Assembly (NCBI GenBank): GCA_012184525.1
Contig: WOFQ01000042.1
Span: 124,001 to 188,000 of the forward strand
DNA from: Xenoacremonium recifei
Taxonomy: Eukaryota; Ascomycota; Sordariomycetes; Hypocreales; Nectriaceae
Length of the DNA stretch: 64,000 bases
Direction of reading: 5' to 3'
In this document: positions 18,967-29,818 of the stretch, in pieces
How the letters are laid out: each line of letters starts with the position of its first letter
Position numbering within the stretch: the first letter of the stretch is position 1
The notes under the pieces: generated by a model
What the model was told of the DNA's origin: nothing
What the model saw: only the letters and a program-made list of their open reading frames with translations
Database searches by the model: none
Translations under genes and position numbers: made by a program

Positions 18967-20360
18967 ATGAGCGGCAGTGAGATCCGGTCATACCAAATCG
19001 AAACATGGGCCGAGTACGGCGTATGCGTGCTACTCATGGCTATGCGCATGATAGTCCGCATTCGCGTACAAGGCATTAGGGGCCTCGACGGAGACGATTT
19101 TCTCATCCCCGTCGCCTTCGTAAGTCCTCGTCACTCTGTGCCCCTATTCCTCTAACCATCCAGATCATCATTACGGTCATGTCCATCGCCGCCATCCACG
19201 TCTCAGTTGACGGCGACAACAAAGCCCCCGGCATCGGTCCTGATTCGAATCCCGCTCGTCTCAAGATCGTGACTGAAGATCCCGAGACGGCCGCGAAGCT
19301 AGCTTTGGGCTCCAAATTCTTCTTGGTCGGATGGTTCACGTACAGTGGCTTCGTGTGGACACTGAAGCTGTGCATGCTGTTTCTACTAAAGCGACTGACC
19401 AAGGGCTTGTGGATGGAGCGCTTTATCAAGCCCCTGATGGGGCTGGTCGTGACTTGCTACTGCATTATTGTTATTGTTGTATGCACGTACTGTCGGCCGT
19501 TTCATAAGTACTGGCAGATCTATCCGGATCCTGGAGGTGAGGGAGGAGAGTTGATTAGAAAGAGGTTAACACACTTGCTGATAAGAATGACAGAGAAATG
19601 CTATCCTGACACGGCCGGACTCTATATTGCGGTTCTAACGATGAACTTGCTGACGGACTCTTGCATCGTGCTGATTCCTCTCCCGGTATGACTTGAACCA
19701 TCGCAAGTTTCAGCAACGAGCTAAACCCTTTTACAGATTCTCACACAAGCGAGAATGCCCTTGATCAGGAAAATGTTCATGACAGTTCTACTCACAGCAG
19801 GAGTCTTCGTCATGGTCGCTGCCATCCTGAGAGTCGACATGTCCTTCACGGTAGGCCTCTCTCTTAACCCCTAATCATTATATCTCTTTAACCCTTCTCT
19901 ACAGAGCAACGACGGTGCCGCCCCTGCTTTCTGGGCCTGTCGTGAAGCTCTGGTGGCATGCTTTGTCGCTAATGCCCCCCTTCTCGTCCCCCTCACCAAA
20001 CGATCCTTCTGGCGTCGCGGCGGCCTCTCAACCGACACCAGCTACAACTACAACTCGGGCCCCAACTATTCCGGCCACATCCCCTTGTCAGACCACGCAA
20101 AGAAACGGTTCCGCCACCCGAACGATCTGGAGACGTTTGTTGGCGGCGAAGGTGGGATGGACGTCGAGTCATCGAGCACTGAGCACATCAATCGGCCGGC
20201 AGATGGGATCTTTGTGAAGAAGGACATTGTGGTTGACTCAACCCAGTGGGAGGGACCTGAGGATACGAGGGATGAAGCGTTCATGAATATGAGGCCCGAA
20301 GCCAGGGGTTGGTCAACGATTCAGGGGTTGAAGAAGCCACCTCAAGCCAAATCGCCGTGA
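18967..20360 (+). CDS. Seven-TM rhodopsin-domain membrane protein (PTH11-like family)
   Basis: Five exons: 18967-19119, 19164-19536, 19594-19685, 19737-19850 and 19905-20360; introns of 44, 57, 51 and 54 bases with GT..AG ends. Product 395 residues. It has about seven hydrophobic segments followed by a polar ~110-residue cytoplasmic tail. Family hallmarks of the fungal rhodopsin domain (PF20684) are visible: GLDGDDFLIP after the first segments, KLCMLFLLKRLT, CRPFHKYW, KCYPD near the junction with exon 3, and DSCIVLIPLPILTQARMPLIRK. Proteins of this family sit in the plasma membrane; PTH11 of Magnaporthe senses surface cues, but most members are uncharacterised. No CFEM domain is present. A similar gene begins at 63393. 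Confidence 0.85.
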
Positions 20361-21028
20361 GCTTCTTTTCAGTTCTTCATTCAAATACGTCTTTTTTTGG
20401 GTGTTAGTAATACGCCTCATTCATACCCAGGCTGGAGGTCGGCGGAAAAGGGCGTTACTAGATTCGGGAATTGACAACTTCCCACGGTGCAATCCAGCGG
20501 TCCCAACTTCGCGTAAATCAGTATCTAAGTAGGTCATAAATATGAAGCGTAGTTCAGAGAGATAAATATGAAAGATGAACGTGAAGGAGAGAGCTCATGG
20601 GTCGATTGTAGGAGTAGAGACCAGAGATAGATCGTATTATTAGAGCTCAGACGGGTTCCATCTACTTTTTACTACAATGTCACCTTTCGCCTAAAAAGTT
20701 TGGTCCTAAGATGGTATTTTCAGGGTTCTTGTGAATCACTAAGGAGGGATTAATTTACTCATTCTATCCTGAATTCGGTGCGGGCGGATTTTGAGGCACA
20801 GACATGCTTGGTACAAACGGAGTAAATTGGAGAAGCTAGACAATATAGCATTTGCTACAGTGTCTCTATCTATGTCTTCGCTGTATTTCTGTCGGCCCTT
20901 TAACTTATAAAGTATACACTGGGATGTTTCCATCAAGCCAGAAATCCCCCCCTTCCGAACGCCGAACTCAAGAATTCTTACCACTGACATACCTGATGAT
21001 CGCTCCCACAAAAAGAATACAACAAGTA
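20361..21028. other. Intergenic, no gene seen
   Basis: Between convergent genes. Short near-repeats of ATAAATATGAA around 20535-20575. Otherwise nothing supported. Confidence 0.35.
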
Positions 21029-22102
21029 TCAGTCTGCGTGTCCATGGCGTACTTTTTTTCGTACCACTTCTTCCTCCTCCTCCTCCTCCCCCGAACTTAG
21101 GCCGCCTTTCCGTTTACTACTTCGTTGCCCGTGCTCTGAGTCATCGCTCTCATCACATGTTTTACCCTCCAGTTCAATTTCGACCAGCCACGGGTACTGG
21201 TTGAGCTCGTCGTCGTCTCCCATAACTGCAGCATTAACAAACAATGTTTCCCCTTGATCAAGAGGACGTTCGTCGCCTTTGCAGTGACTGGTACTACAAC
21301 ATCGCTGCTGCCGGTCCATCGTGTCGTTTTGCTTCAGCTTTAGGCTCGAGAGGTTCTCAACCAAGACCGATTTTCCGTGATCGATATCGCTAAAATGTGA
21401 CGGATGATCGGATATCTCTGGTCGCCATGCAACGAGCTTTGCGCCCCAGCTCTTATGCACATGTCCAAAACAGTGAATTCGTGGTTGGGCTCTGGCAACG
21501 GCAGCAAAGAGTTGAGGGCATCCGATCCGTTGTTTTCTTGCCATATCGAAAATCCCTTGCGGCGGTCCGTGTGTTATCACGATATCCGTCCCTTTCTCGA
21601 TAGAAAAATCGTGGACTCCGGTATATTGGAAGCCCCAGTCGCTGCTATCGCGAGTAACCGGCGTATACGGACTCGCATAAACTTTCAATAGCGCACCGTT
21701 ATTGAGTGTAAATTGGTGGGATCCTTCATCCAGGAATATTATTCCTGGGTCTTTTTCATCCTCAAAAAGCCGCCTGGCATCACCGTAATCGCCGTACTCC
21801 TTCTTGATATCTTCACTGAGATCCTCTTGTGCCACTCTGTTGGCTTCAGTGATCTTTTGCTTGAAGGCCGCATCATCAAGCGAGAAATCATGGTTTCCGG
21901 CGATGACGAGCTTAAGTGGCGCGTTGATCTCGGCAAGTAGCTGGATAGCCTGCTGGAAGTCATGCAACTTCGAGTCGCCTGTGAGATCACCGCAGTGAAT
22001 AGCCACGTCAACTGATACCGACTGGTGAGGCATTCTGTCTTGAAACCTCAACCCGTGGGTATCTGATAGTATGAGAAATCTCGTCTTGATGCGAGGAGTC
22101 AT
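21029..22102 (-). CDS. Calcineurin-like metallophosphoesterase (MPPED1/2 type)
   Basis: Intronless, 357 residues. The five metallophosphoesterase blocks are in order: SDTHG (Asp14, His16), GDL (Asp39) in HCGDLTGD, GNHD (Asn70, His71), then ITHGPP and finally FGHVH. These ligate a two-metal centre that hydrolyses phosphomono- or diesters (PF00149). The overall arrangement with a short N-terminus and THGPPQGIFD is that of the MPPED/239FB subfamily found widely in fungi as predicted Ser/Thr phosphatase superfamily proteins. The C-terminal 30 residues are basic then acidic, with seven Glu in a row encoded by a GAG microsatellite, then KKVRHGHAD, and are probably disordered. No signal peptide. Substrate unknown. 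Confidence 0.88.
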   Translation of the reverse strand: MTPRIKTRFLILSDTHGLRFQDRMPHQSVSVDVAIHCGDLTGDSKLHDFQQAIQLLAEINAPLKLVIAGNHDFSLDDAAFKQKITEANRVAQEDLSEDIKKEYGDYGDARRLFEDEKDPGIIFLDEGSHQFTLNNGALLKVYASPYTPVTRDSSDWGFQYTGVHDFSIEKGTDIVITHGPPQGIFDMARKQRIGCPQLFAAVARAQPRIHCFGHVHKSWGAKLVAWRPEISDHPSHFSDIDHGKSVLVENLSSLKLKQNDTMDRQQRCCSTSHCKGDERPLDQGETLFVNAAVMGDDDELNQYPWLVEIELEGKTCDESDDSEHGQRSSKRKGGLSSGEEEEEEEVVRKKVRHGHAD

Positions 22103-22810
22103 TGGGCCGGAATTTACCGTGTTCGGATCCTGTTAGTAAAAGATGGAGGAAGATGAGAGTTTGTAGGTAGGAGAGAGGGAGGATGCGAACTTTCATATAA
22201 GAGAGGGGGGGGAAAGGGAAAGGTAAAAAGTGGATGGAAGAATTCAAAACGGGTTAAACTTTGTCGCCTTGGAAAGAGACAGTAAATTCTAAGTATAAAG
22301 TATTCATACAAATAGTAATACATATAGTGCGATTACCGAGGCTTTCTGGGCATCAAGAAGGGATCTACTTGGTTTTGAGGTTCCCAAGTATACAATCCTT
22401 GACCAAGATCCTAGCCTCTTGTGGTGAATTAAATTGCAAATAATAAGACTCGCCCTTGAAATTCTGGGATCAGTTCTCTGGCTGGACTAAAAAGACTAAG
22501 GGAATGTAGGTTGGAGATGAGAGCATGTATGTACCATACTGGTGCGTATCCCCGCCTATGAATTAGGTAGTATCCCTAGGCAGCTTCTACCCTAGCAAAA
22601 ATTCCAAATTTGGAGCTGTTTTCACTCACGAGCTGAAGAGGCAAATATCAAGCGTCGGATAAAGGATTGTCCGAAGTCCGGATGACTAACCATCTGGCGC
22701 TGGTATCGTGTGGTCTTGGCCCGATAGCTTTTGGCAGTACATTCCTGAGTCAACCATTGCTTTCCTGGAGTCCCGAAACGCCACGACATGTACCATCCTA
22801 TGGCACGGTC
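22103..22810. other. Intergenic region between divergent genes
   Basis: A pyrimidine/purine-biased stretch (22195-22230) is the leader of the phosphoesterase gene. No other gene, repeat or motif could be supported. Confidence 0.35.
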
Positions 22811-24869
22811 ATGGAAGCCACTCAACAGCCCAACTCGACAATTCCGATGTATGCCCCTAGGAGAAAAAAGATCTCGAGGTCACGCAACGGGTGCGCAGTG
22901 TGCAAATCCAAGAGAGTAGGGAAAATGTCTGATCCTTGACTCTGGCCTCACTCAGCCGCTAACCATGCATCCCTATTAGCTCAAATGCGATGAGGCTCGG
23001 CCCAGCTGCTCGCGGTGCGAGAGGCTAGGTATCACTTGCCCAGGGTACCAGACTTCCCTGAGATGGGCGATATCGCCGAGGACCATCGATGAGAAGACGG
23101 GCGCTCGTGCTAGTTCCAGATCAGGAACATCTCCAGGCTGGACTGCAACGCCCAATAACGCAGAAATTCAATGGCCAACAGATGATGTAGCCAATCTCTA
23201 CAGCTCGGAATTCTCAGAGCAATTTGATTTAAGGGCCGCTGAAACCGGAGACATCACCGCACAAGATGACGGCAGCCCCGGGATGTCGTTTCCATTCGAG
23301 GAGCTTCTCGGAGGAATGGATTTCCAACCTGCGCAGATGTCAAGTCCATCCGTTTGCCTGACAGACCAAGAACGCAACGAGGAAGAGTCATGGCAAGATA
23401 CGCTCCTGACCGTTTCAAGGTCGCAGCCCAACTTTCCAGCACGCCCAGGACCTCTGAGCCAAGCGCATCTTGATAGACCACTAGCAAGAGCTCTCCAGGA
23501 TCACACATCGACGTTGGTCGAGTATTATTTCAAAGAAGTTTGCGGCATGATGTCTTGCTATGACAGTCAATTGAACCCTTACCGGACCACCATCAAGAAC
23601 AATTGGTCTGCCTCCATGTCCCTCTACTACACCACCCAGAGCATGGCAGCGGCATGCCTCTCTGAGATATCGCCTGGTCTGTCATCTGTCGGTCGACAAC
23701 TCTGCGACCAAACAGCGATATCCCTTTACAAGGAGTTTGAAGGGCCTCGGGTCGAAACATCATCTCTATTGTCGCTGGTGATGCTTGGAATGAGCCTCAG
23801 CTGGCACGATCCGAGCAACCTCGGCCAGTCAGAATTTGATATGCTCGTCAGACTAGTCCAGTCTACAGAGAACATTCAGCACGATCTCACGATAGCCGAG
23901 CGGCAACAGCGGTTCTTCTTTTACAATTCTCTGATTTATTGGCAGATGCTCCTTGCTTTTGTCACCGACATCGAACCCAATCTTCAAACCACGAGTCATG
24001 CTCAACAAGAGCTTCGACCGCAGCCTCAACCGTCCCAATTCTCCGGAATGGAATTGCGAGAGCAGCGCATGCCTCATCCGCAAACCGGGATTGGAATCGA
24101 GGTTCAGAAGCTCCTAGCTCAAGTCGGAAGCCTCGTAAGAAAGGAACGAAAAAGAATTCGCTCGCGACGCTTTACATCAAGAAATGATATCGACGAGGCT
24201 AATAAAGCCATTCTCGAAGCTGAAAGGCTCCACGCTGAACTCTGCGCGGTCGAGCTGCCGCAGGAAAGCTCGATAGTTGACTCTGGGGACGATATGACTC
24301 CAGCGGATCACCTTTTGAAAGTTGCCGAGGCCTACAGATGTACCGGTCTGCTCCAGCTCTACCGAAATTTTCCAGACCTCCTATCGCCATATATATCACA
24401 ATATGATTCCACGGGTTCATCTACCGCTATCAACCCTCGCCCCAGTTCAAGTGCTGGGATGCCGAGGGATGCATGGCTTGTTGGTTTGGCTTTGCACATA
24501 CTCGACTTGATCCAGGACATCCCTGTGTCATCCAGGAGCCGATCTATCCAGCCTCTGCTGCTTGTGAGCACTTGCAGTGATTTGGTTCTCGGTCACGGGG
24601 GGTGCTCGTTGGCTGGCATGCGGAGAGCGCCTGTTGCAAGCATTGCCTCTAGCCCGCGATTCAGAACAGCGGCGACTGATCTGGATATTTTGCTGGCAAG
24701 AAGATCCGTCATCTCGCGCCTCTCGGCGTTTGAACATATTCTGGCTGCGAAGCCTATTCGACGGATGCTCCTCCTTGTCAAGGAAACTTGGGCCAGGATG
24801 GAAGACGAACAAGACGTATACTGGATGGATGTCATGATGGATAAGGGCTATGAGACTCTGATGGGCTAA
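22811..24869 (+). CDS. Zn2Cys6 transcription factor (Fungal_trans_2)
   Basis: Two exons, 22811-22915 and 22980-24869, around a 64-base intron (GTAGGG..TAG) inside the zinc cluster, a common intron position in this family. Product 664 residues. The cluster uses Cys28, 31, 38, 45, 48 and 55 (2-6-6-2-6) with CKSKRLKCDEARP. About residue 200 onward matches Fungal_trans_2: LVEYYFKEVCGMMSCYDSQ followed by NPYR, and GMSLSWHDPSN further on. A nuclear regulator of the Uga3/ArcA-like type is likely. The ATG at 22811 has a good context (GGTCATGG); upstream in-frame ATGs such as 22667 would add an unconserved extension. It is convergent with a nitrilase-family gene whose neighbour is an amino-acid permease, so regulation of that pair is plausible but not shown. 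Confidence 0.88.
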
Positions 24870-24914
24870 CCTGCAGTGTCGATGTGCCCGTTTTCCATAC
24901 TCATTTCTTTTAAG

Positions 24915-25913
24915 CTACAGCTTGGTCTTACAATATCCATAATGCCAATCCTTTCTTCCCAAGTCTTCTCGAATGCGGTAGTTCTGCTCCGCAATATCTA
25001 CAGTCCGCATGTCAACATCCAAGATGCGCATCTCCTCTGTTCCGTCCGTGAAGCTTCCCGGTACCGTTCCCACGATAGGTAGGACAACTTGACTGCACCC
25101 GAAGAACCCTTCCTCCTTAGGCCCACCAGCATTACAGTAGATGACTGCAGCCGTGCTCTCGAATGCGCGAGTAACGAGAGCATTTTGTACAAACATCTTT
25201 TCGCAGTCCGGATTATACGCAAGCCCTTCACCACACATGTCCGACGATGTCCAATATGAGGGGATGATAATAATCTTGGCGCCCGCCCTCACAAGCTCCC
25301 TGAAGGCTTCGGGGAAAGCGAGGTCCCAGCACACGAGGATCCCAACGGGACCTAGAGGCGTGTTGATAACTTGGTGTGGATTTGGGTTCAAGTTGGCTTC
25401 TGTAGGTTCTTGTCTGCTAGCATGATCAAGAAAAGATGTCAAAGTCTGACGTTCTGGAATCCAGAGATTTTGCTTCGTGTAGGTGCCCAATAAATTTCCG
25501 TCATGATCGATGAACTCGGAGCTGTTAAGAAGTGATTCTTTGGGAACCTTACAACCATTGGGGGCTTGGCCATGCTGCCTCTTTGCCCGTGATACGGCCG
25601 TACCCGTGCAAATATTAATGTGAAGTTCTGCCGCCAATTTCTGGTACCTTTTTCGGTATTCAAGGGCCGTCTCGGCACTGAGGGCAAAGGACGGTTCTTC
25701 GGGCACCCAGCCGGTTAAATGGTACTCTGGCAAAACCGCTAATGATGCACCTTGGGCTGCAGCATCGCGGATTTGCCTAGCAGCATTAGCGAAGTTGTAT
25801 TCCGCATCAAGAGGCTATTCTAAAACATCAGTTTTATTCTGACCGAATTGAAAGAATCATGACTACAATACCTTTGGTCTTAATTGCACCAAGGCAACTT
25901 TGAAAGAAGCCAT
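24915..25913 (-). CDS. Carbon-nitrogen hydrolase (nitrilase superfamily)
   Basis: Two exons on the minus strand, 25913-25872 and 25814-24915, with a 57-base intron (GTATTG..TAG). Product 313 residues, typical. The catalytic triad of the superfamily is visible: Glu44 (VLPEYH), Lys128 (YTKQNLW) and Cys176 (GILVCWDLAFPEAFR). These enzymes hydrolyse nitriles, amides or carbamoyl groups with release of ammonia, in the cytosol. Start MASFKVALVQLRPK is the usual first strand. The tail LGRKDWHYGYCKTKL fits the fungal subgroup. Only 45 bases separate it from the convergent regulator gene. Divergent from an amino-acid permease whose promoter has TGATAAG sites, which suggests a nitrogen-acquisition role. 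Amidase versus true nitrilase cannot be told from motifs alone. Confidence 0.88.
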
Positions 25914-26992
25914 GATGACCGCTGAATTATTTGCAAGGTATTAAGTCAAATGAAAAAGGATAAGACTGCAGGGAATACATGCACGGTACTGCGGTGTACA
26001 ATAAAGAGCAGTGGTTTTCCAGAAGATGGACCTGGAATCAACCCCCAATAATCGTTATCATTCTCTCCATTCTCCACCAAATCGCTTCGCGGACGATTGT
26101 GGTGTCTTTTTCCTTTGCATAGGGTTTCCTGATTGGGAAGGCGGAGCCTACGCTACAGATAATTCGAACCCGCCAGTTGATACGAGCTGTTCCGAGCTTC
26201 CGGTAATAAGTCACACTCATTTCTCAGATAACCATTGATTATACGTACGAATCGCATGTCATGGCCGTCAATTCTGCGGCCGTTCGTCAACCTTAGTGAC
26301 GTTGCCTTACGAAGGGCTCGCAAGTAGACTATGTGGACGCCGAACAGTGCATACTGTCATGACATGGGTTTTATTATTTCCATCACATTCAAATAGATTA
26401 GAGCGAGTTGCTGCTGAGGCGAAGTTGGGGTATTATAAATACATTTGCTCGTAAGAATTACTCCTAACAGATGTTGTGGCCTTGTCCACCCATTGATGTC
26501 TAAGGAGTATCCGGAAGAAGTTGTGCCTCGAGGGCTAACTCCAGCCCAGGATCTATCTTCATAGCTTATCATCGCGAGCTAATAGTGCTCGCAGTCTTTA
26601 AGATTATGATTTGGACCAATTGCTTATCAACGATTAAAGTTATAAGAAGATTTTGATACTTACAAAGCCGGGGTCTACTGGCTAATAACAGGACGGCCTT
26701 ATCAGAGGCATGATCCGATGATCGGTTCCCCGCAATCGTCTGCTGCTTTTCCTTTGCAAAGGACTACCGTTTTAGGGTTAGTCTCCCCAGTGTTAACGGA
26801 ATCCGCAAACCGCAAGGCGAGACTCATTTGGAGACTCGGTATAAAAGATGCACGATTGACCCGACAGTCTGGGAGGCTTGTCGCGTTGTCCGCCCATTTG
26901 CCCCTACCTGACTTTTCATTTTAATATCACCCCGCCGTTATCTTCCTCCCAAAATTTCCTAGAGGACAAAGTCATTGTGTTGACTAAGCAGG
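25914..26992. promoter_or_regulatory. Divergent intergenic region with a GATA-factor site cluster and TATA box
   Basis: Three exact TGATAAG sites on the minus strand (CTTATCA at 26565-26571, 26623-26629 and 26698-26704) plus AGATAG at 26553-26558. All lie 290 to 440 bases before the permease ATG. They match the HGATAR consensus of AreA/NIT2, which activates nitrogen-source genes when ammonium or glutamine is low. A CCAAT lies at about 26616 and TATAAAA at 26840-26846, 147 bases before the ATG. No gene is supported within this stretch. Confidence 0.55.
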
Positions 26993-28658
26993 ATGGAGGA
27001 GAGTAAAGGGACTCTTCGGCAACGGCATGTCAGCGCCGCTGCTGATGAGGCGGATGCCAACCTCGAGCGGATGGGCATCAAGTCTGATCTAAATCGAAAT
27101 TCCTTCTCAGAGCTTTCGATGCTTGGCATGGCGTTCGCCATCGTCAACACATGGTGTTCCATTGGCACCACCGTCAACGCCTCATTGCCGTCAGGCGGAC
27201 CCAGCAGCGCCGTTTGGGGGATCGTTGTGGCCGGCATCTTCAACCTAGCCTGCGGTCTCTCTCTTGCTGAGTTCCTATCAGCCTACCCGACGGCTGGAGG
27301 CCAGTATCATTGGGCAGCCGTGGCCAGCTGGAAGTCCACCAAGCGGGCCATCAGCTATATCACGGGTTGGATCAACCTTGCCGCCTGGGTGTGTCTGACT
27401 GGGGCGAATTGCCTACTCGTTAGTGGCATCATCATGAGTTATGCTCAGATGATGTACCCCTCCTTCAGCCCGACGTCGTGGCAGCGTTTCCTCCTGTACA
27501 TTGCGATCGATATCATTGCGTTGAGCTACAACCTTTTTGCCAACCGTTACCTGAGCCACTTGAACAAGTACAACATGTTCTTTACCCTTGTGGGATTTGT
27601 CCTAAGCCTTGTCATCATCTTGGCGTGCGCATCTCCCAACTTCCAGAGCGCCAAGTTTGTATTTGGTGGGTTTATCAACGAAACTGGATGGCCGGATGGC
27701 TGGGCGTGGCAGCTCGGTCTGCTCCAGGGGTAAGTCAACCAAAAGAAGGTTGGTCACTCGCAGCTAACAGCCATGAAGTGCATTTTCCGTCACCGCATAC
27801 GATTCAACCATCCATATGATTGAAGAGATGCCAAACCCGACAAAACAAGGCCCGAAACTCATCCTCTACGCCATCGTCATGGCCGTTATCACTGGCTTTG
27901 GCTACATTGCCGCCGTGTTAGCCGTCATGAGTGATGTGACGGCGGCCATCGCAGCCCCCCAGCCGTTGCTTGAGATTTACTACCAAGCCACGAATAACAA
28001 GGCGGGGAGTATCTGTTTGATGATGTTTCCGCTTGTTTCTTTCGTTTTGTGCGCCATCGACGATATGGCCACCAGCGCCCGCATCGCCTACGCCCTGGCA
28101 CGAGACGGCGGGATGCCCTTCAACGGATATTTCCGTCGCGTCAGCCCAACGTTCGAAGTGCCCGTGGCTGGACTCGTCTGGTGCTTCTGCTGGGACATCG
28201 CCCTTGGACTCATCTTTCTCGGTTCCACGAATGCGTTCAATGCCATCATCTCCGCTGCGGTGGTCTGCTTCATCATTACTTACGCCATTCCGCCCGGCAT
28301 AAACATGCTGCGTGGTCGTCGCATGCTTCCTGAAAACCGCAGTTTCAAGCTGCCAAAAACTATAGGGTACATATGTAACGCTGCCGGCGTTGCCTGGGCG
28401 CTGCTAACCACTGTCCTCTTCGTATGGCCTACGACGAACCCAACTAATCCAGTCAGCATGAACTACTGTATCGCTGCTTTCGGTGTGATCATCGTAATTG
28501 CTGGTTCGAATTGGATTCTGAGCGCCCGGAAATCCTATAAACCACCTACTCTCGAACTTGTCGGGGGTAACAACATGGTTCTGACAGGGTCCGACGGCTC
28601 GAGACTGCAAGATGACGCAGGCAAGAGTGAGGGCGAAGACTTTGGAAAGGCAGAGTAG
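26993..28658 (+). CDS. Amino-acid/GABA permease (APC superfamily)
   Basis: Two exons, 26993-27729 and 27779-28658, with a 49-base intron (GTAAGT..AAG). Product 538 residues with about 12 membrane segments. The N-terminus has the family features of a polar ~40 residues then FSELSMLGMAFAIVNTWCSIG. Segment 3 onward gives FLSAYPTAGGQYHWAA, typical of the yeast Uga4/Hnm1-type amino-acid/choline transporter group; FSVTAYDSTIHMIEEM follows the junction. Members import GABA, choline, polyamines or amino acids with protons at the plasma membrane. The TGATAAG cluster upstream predicts control by a GATA nitrogen regulator. It is divergent from a nitrilase-family gene. Exact substrate not determinable. 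Confidence 0.9.
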
Positions 28659-29590
28659 GCTTGGGGGGCTATGCGATTCTTGAGATGATGAAAGGGTTAC
28701 ACAAGAGAAACAATGGATTGATTCGGGTATCACGATGAATATCTAGTTGTGAAAACATATAGAAATCATTTTCTTCAGTATATAATTGGGTTCGTCAGTC
28801 AACACACAGCGACTTCAGTCACACAACCAGGACTTGCGGACCTCAACACCCATAATAACCTTGGATTTAAATCCCCCAGTGCGGCAGCAGTTGATTCTGT
28901 GCCTTCCCGGAATGATACATAGTTATCTTGTTTTCCGCCATCAGTCTCAGATCAGCTCAAACAAATAACTAGATTAACCAGCTATAATTCTGAACTAAAT
29001 GACTTCTTAAACACTTAAGGCGTTTTTCGATGCCCTTTTTGCGAGAAAGACATTACTCGACTTAAGTTCTTCAATAACCATTTAAAACAGAAACAGCGCT
29101 ACCGCATTATTTAATCAATCATATAAACGTCGACAATAAGAATCTTGAAGGCTAAATTACTCTACCCACCCGAACTACTGAGTTGGGGTTAACACAACGC
29201 GTATCGTGTTGAAGCGCGCGGCAACCTCCGCCGAAAATTGACGGTTCATCCAGTCTTTACATGCCTGACATGAAGCGGTCATCCGTGAGACTTTTCGCCG
29301 TTTATGAAGAAGATCGGGATCTATCAGTAGTATCGCAATCCCTCGATTTCCGCAACGAGATCATCAGGATACTGAAAAACGCATTACTTTCCGATATCCT
29401 AGTTCCATTCATCGATTATCAGTGTATCCAGAACTCATCCCAGATTGGCTGGACCGAAATTAACTGGAGGTGTTCCTCGGAGACAGAGCAATAGTAAGTC
29501 GTTCCTGAAGGTACCACGACTATAATAAACATTCTAAATTCGTCTGTTATATCAGGTATAGCTCCTCGACTACGTAACCGAAAAACTACC
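28659..29590. other. Intergenic, possible decayed coding remnants
   Basis: A 77-codon open frame at 29261-29494 ends beside a GTAAGT, and the adjacent frame reads VYPELIPDWLDRN followed by a stop and LEVFLGDRAI. The two frames look like a frameshifted remnant, but no family was recognised and no working splice to the next open frame was found. The rest is A/T-rich without features. Confidence 0.3.
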
Positions 29591-29818
29591 TTGGCACTAA
29601 GGGCGTCCGCCGAGATCGCGGGAGACAGTATCTCTCAGGAGGAAAGACAGGACGAAAGCAAGGGTCCTCATGACGAACTTGGATCGACTTCCAGCAAAAC
29701 AAAGCGAAAGTCAGGAGGCAACAAGAAGCCAGCTAAGAAAAGAGCCAAGAACGCGGCCACTGTACCAGACGGTTCTGATCGTTCTTCGTTTGTCGTTGTG
29801 ACCCCAGATAAAGACTGA
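29591..29818 (+). other. Orphan 75-codon open frame, Lys/Ser-rich, probable gene remnant
   Basis: The frame is open from about 29553 (after a possible CAG acceptor) to TGA 29816. It reads as the end of a nuclear-type protein, with KTKRKSGGNKKPAKKRAKN and a VVVTPDKD terminus. No matching upstream exon keeps frame: the donor at 29494 has the wrong phase. It lies in the decay zone and overlaps the 3' part of the minus-strand remnant, so a working gene is doubtful. Confidence 0.3.

Noticed and set aside
19537..19593. Coding continuation of the rhodopsin-domain gene through its second intron
   Set aside because: The frame stays open for a while there, but the family needs the Cys-Pro-Asp segment reached by splicing, and the GTGAG..CAG ends with a branch site fit an intron.
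21061..21085. CTC/CCT microsatellite as a separate repeat feature
   Set aside because: It lies in the coding sequence of the metallophosphoesterase and encodes its Glu run.
26161..26180. GGGTTCGAATT on the minus strand as a tRNA T-loop
   Set aside because: No acceptor, D-arm or anticodon arm can be paired around it.
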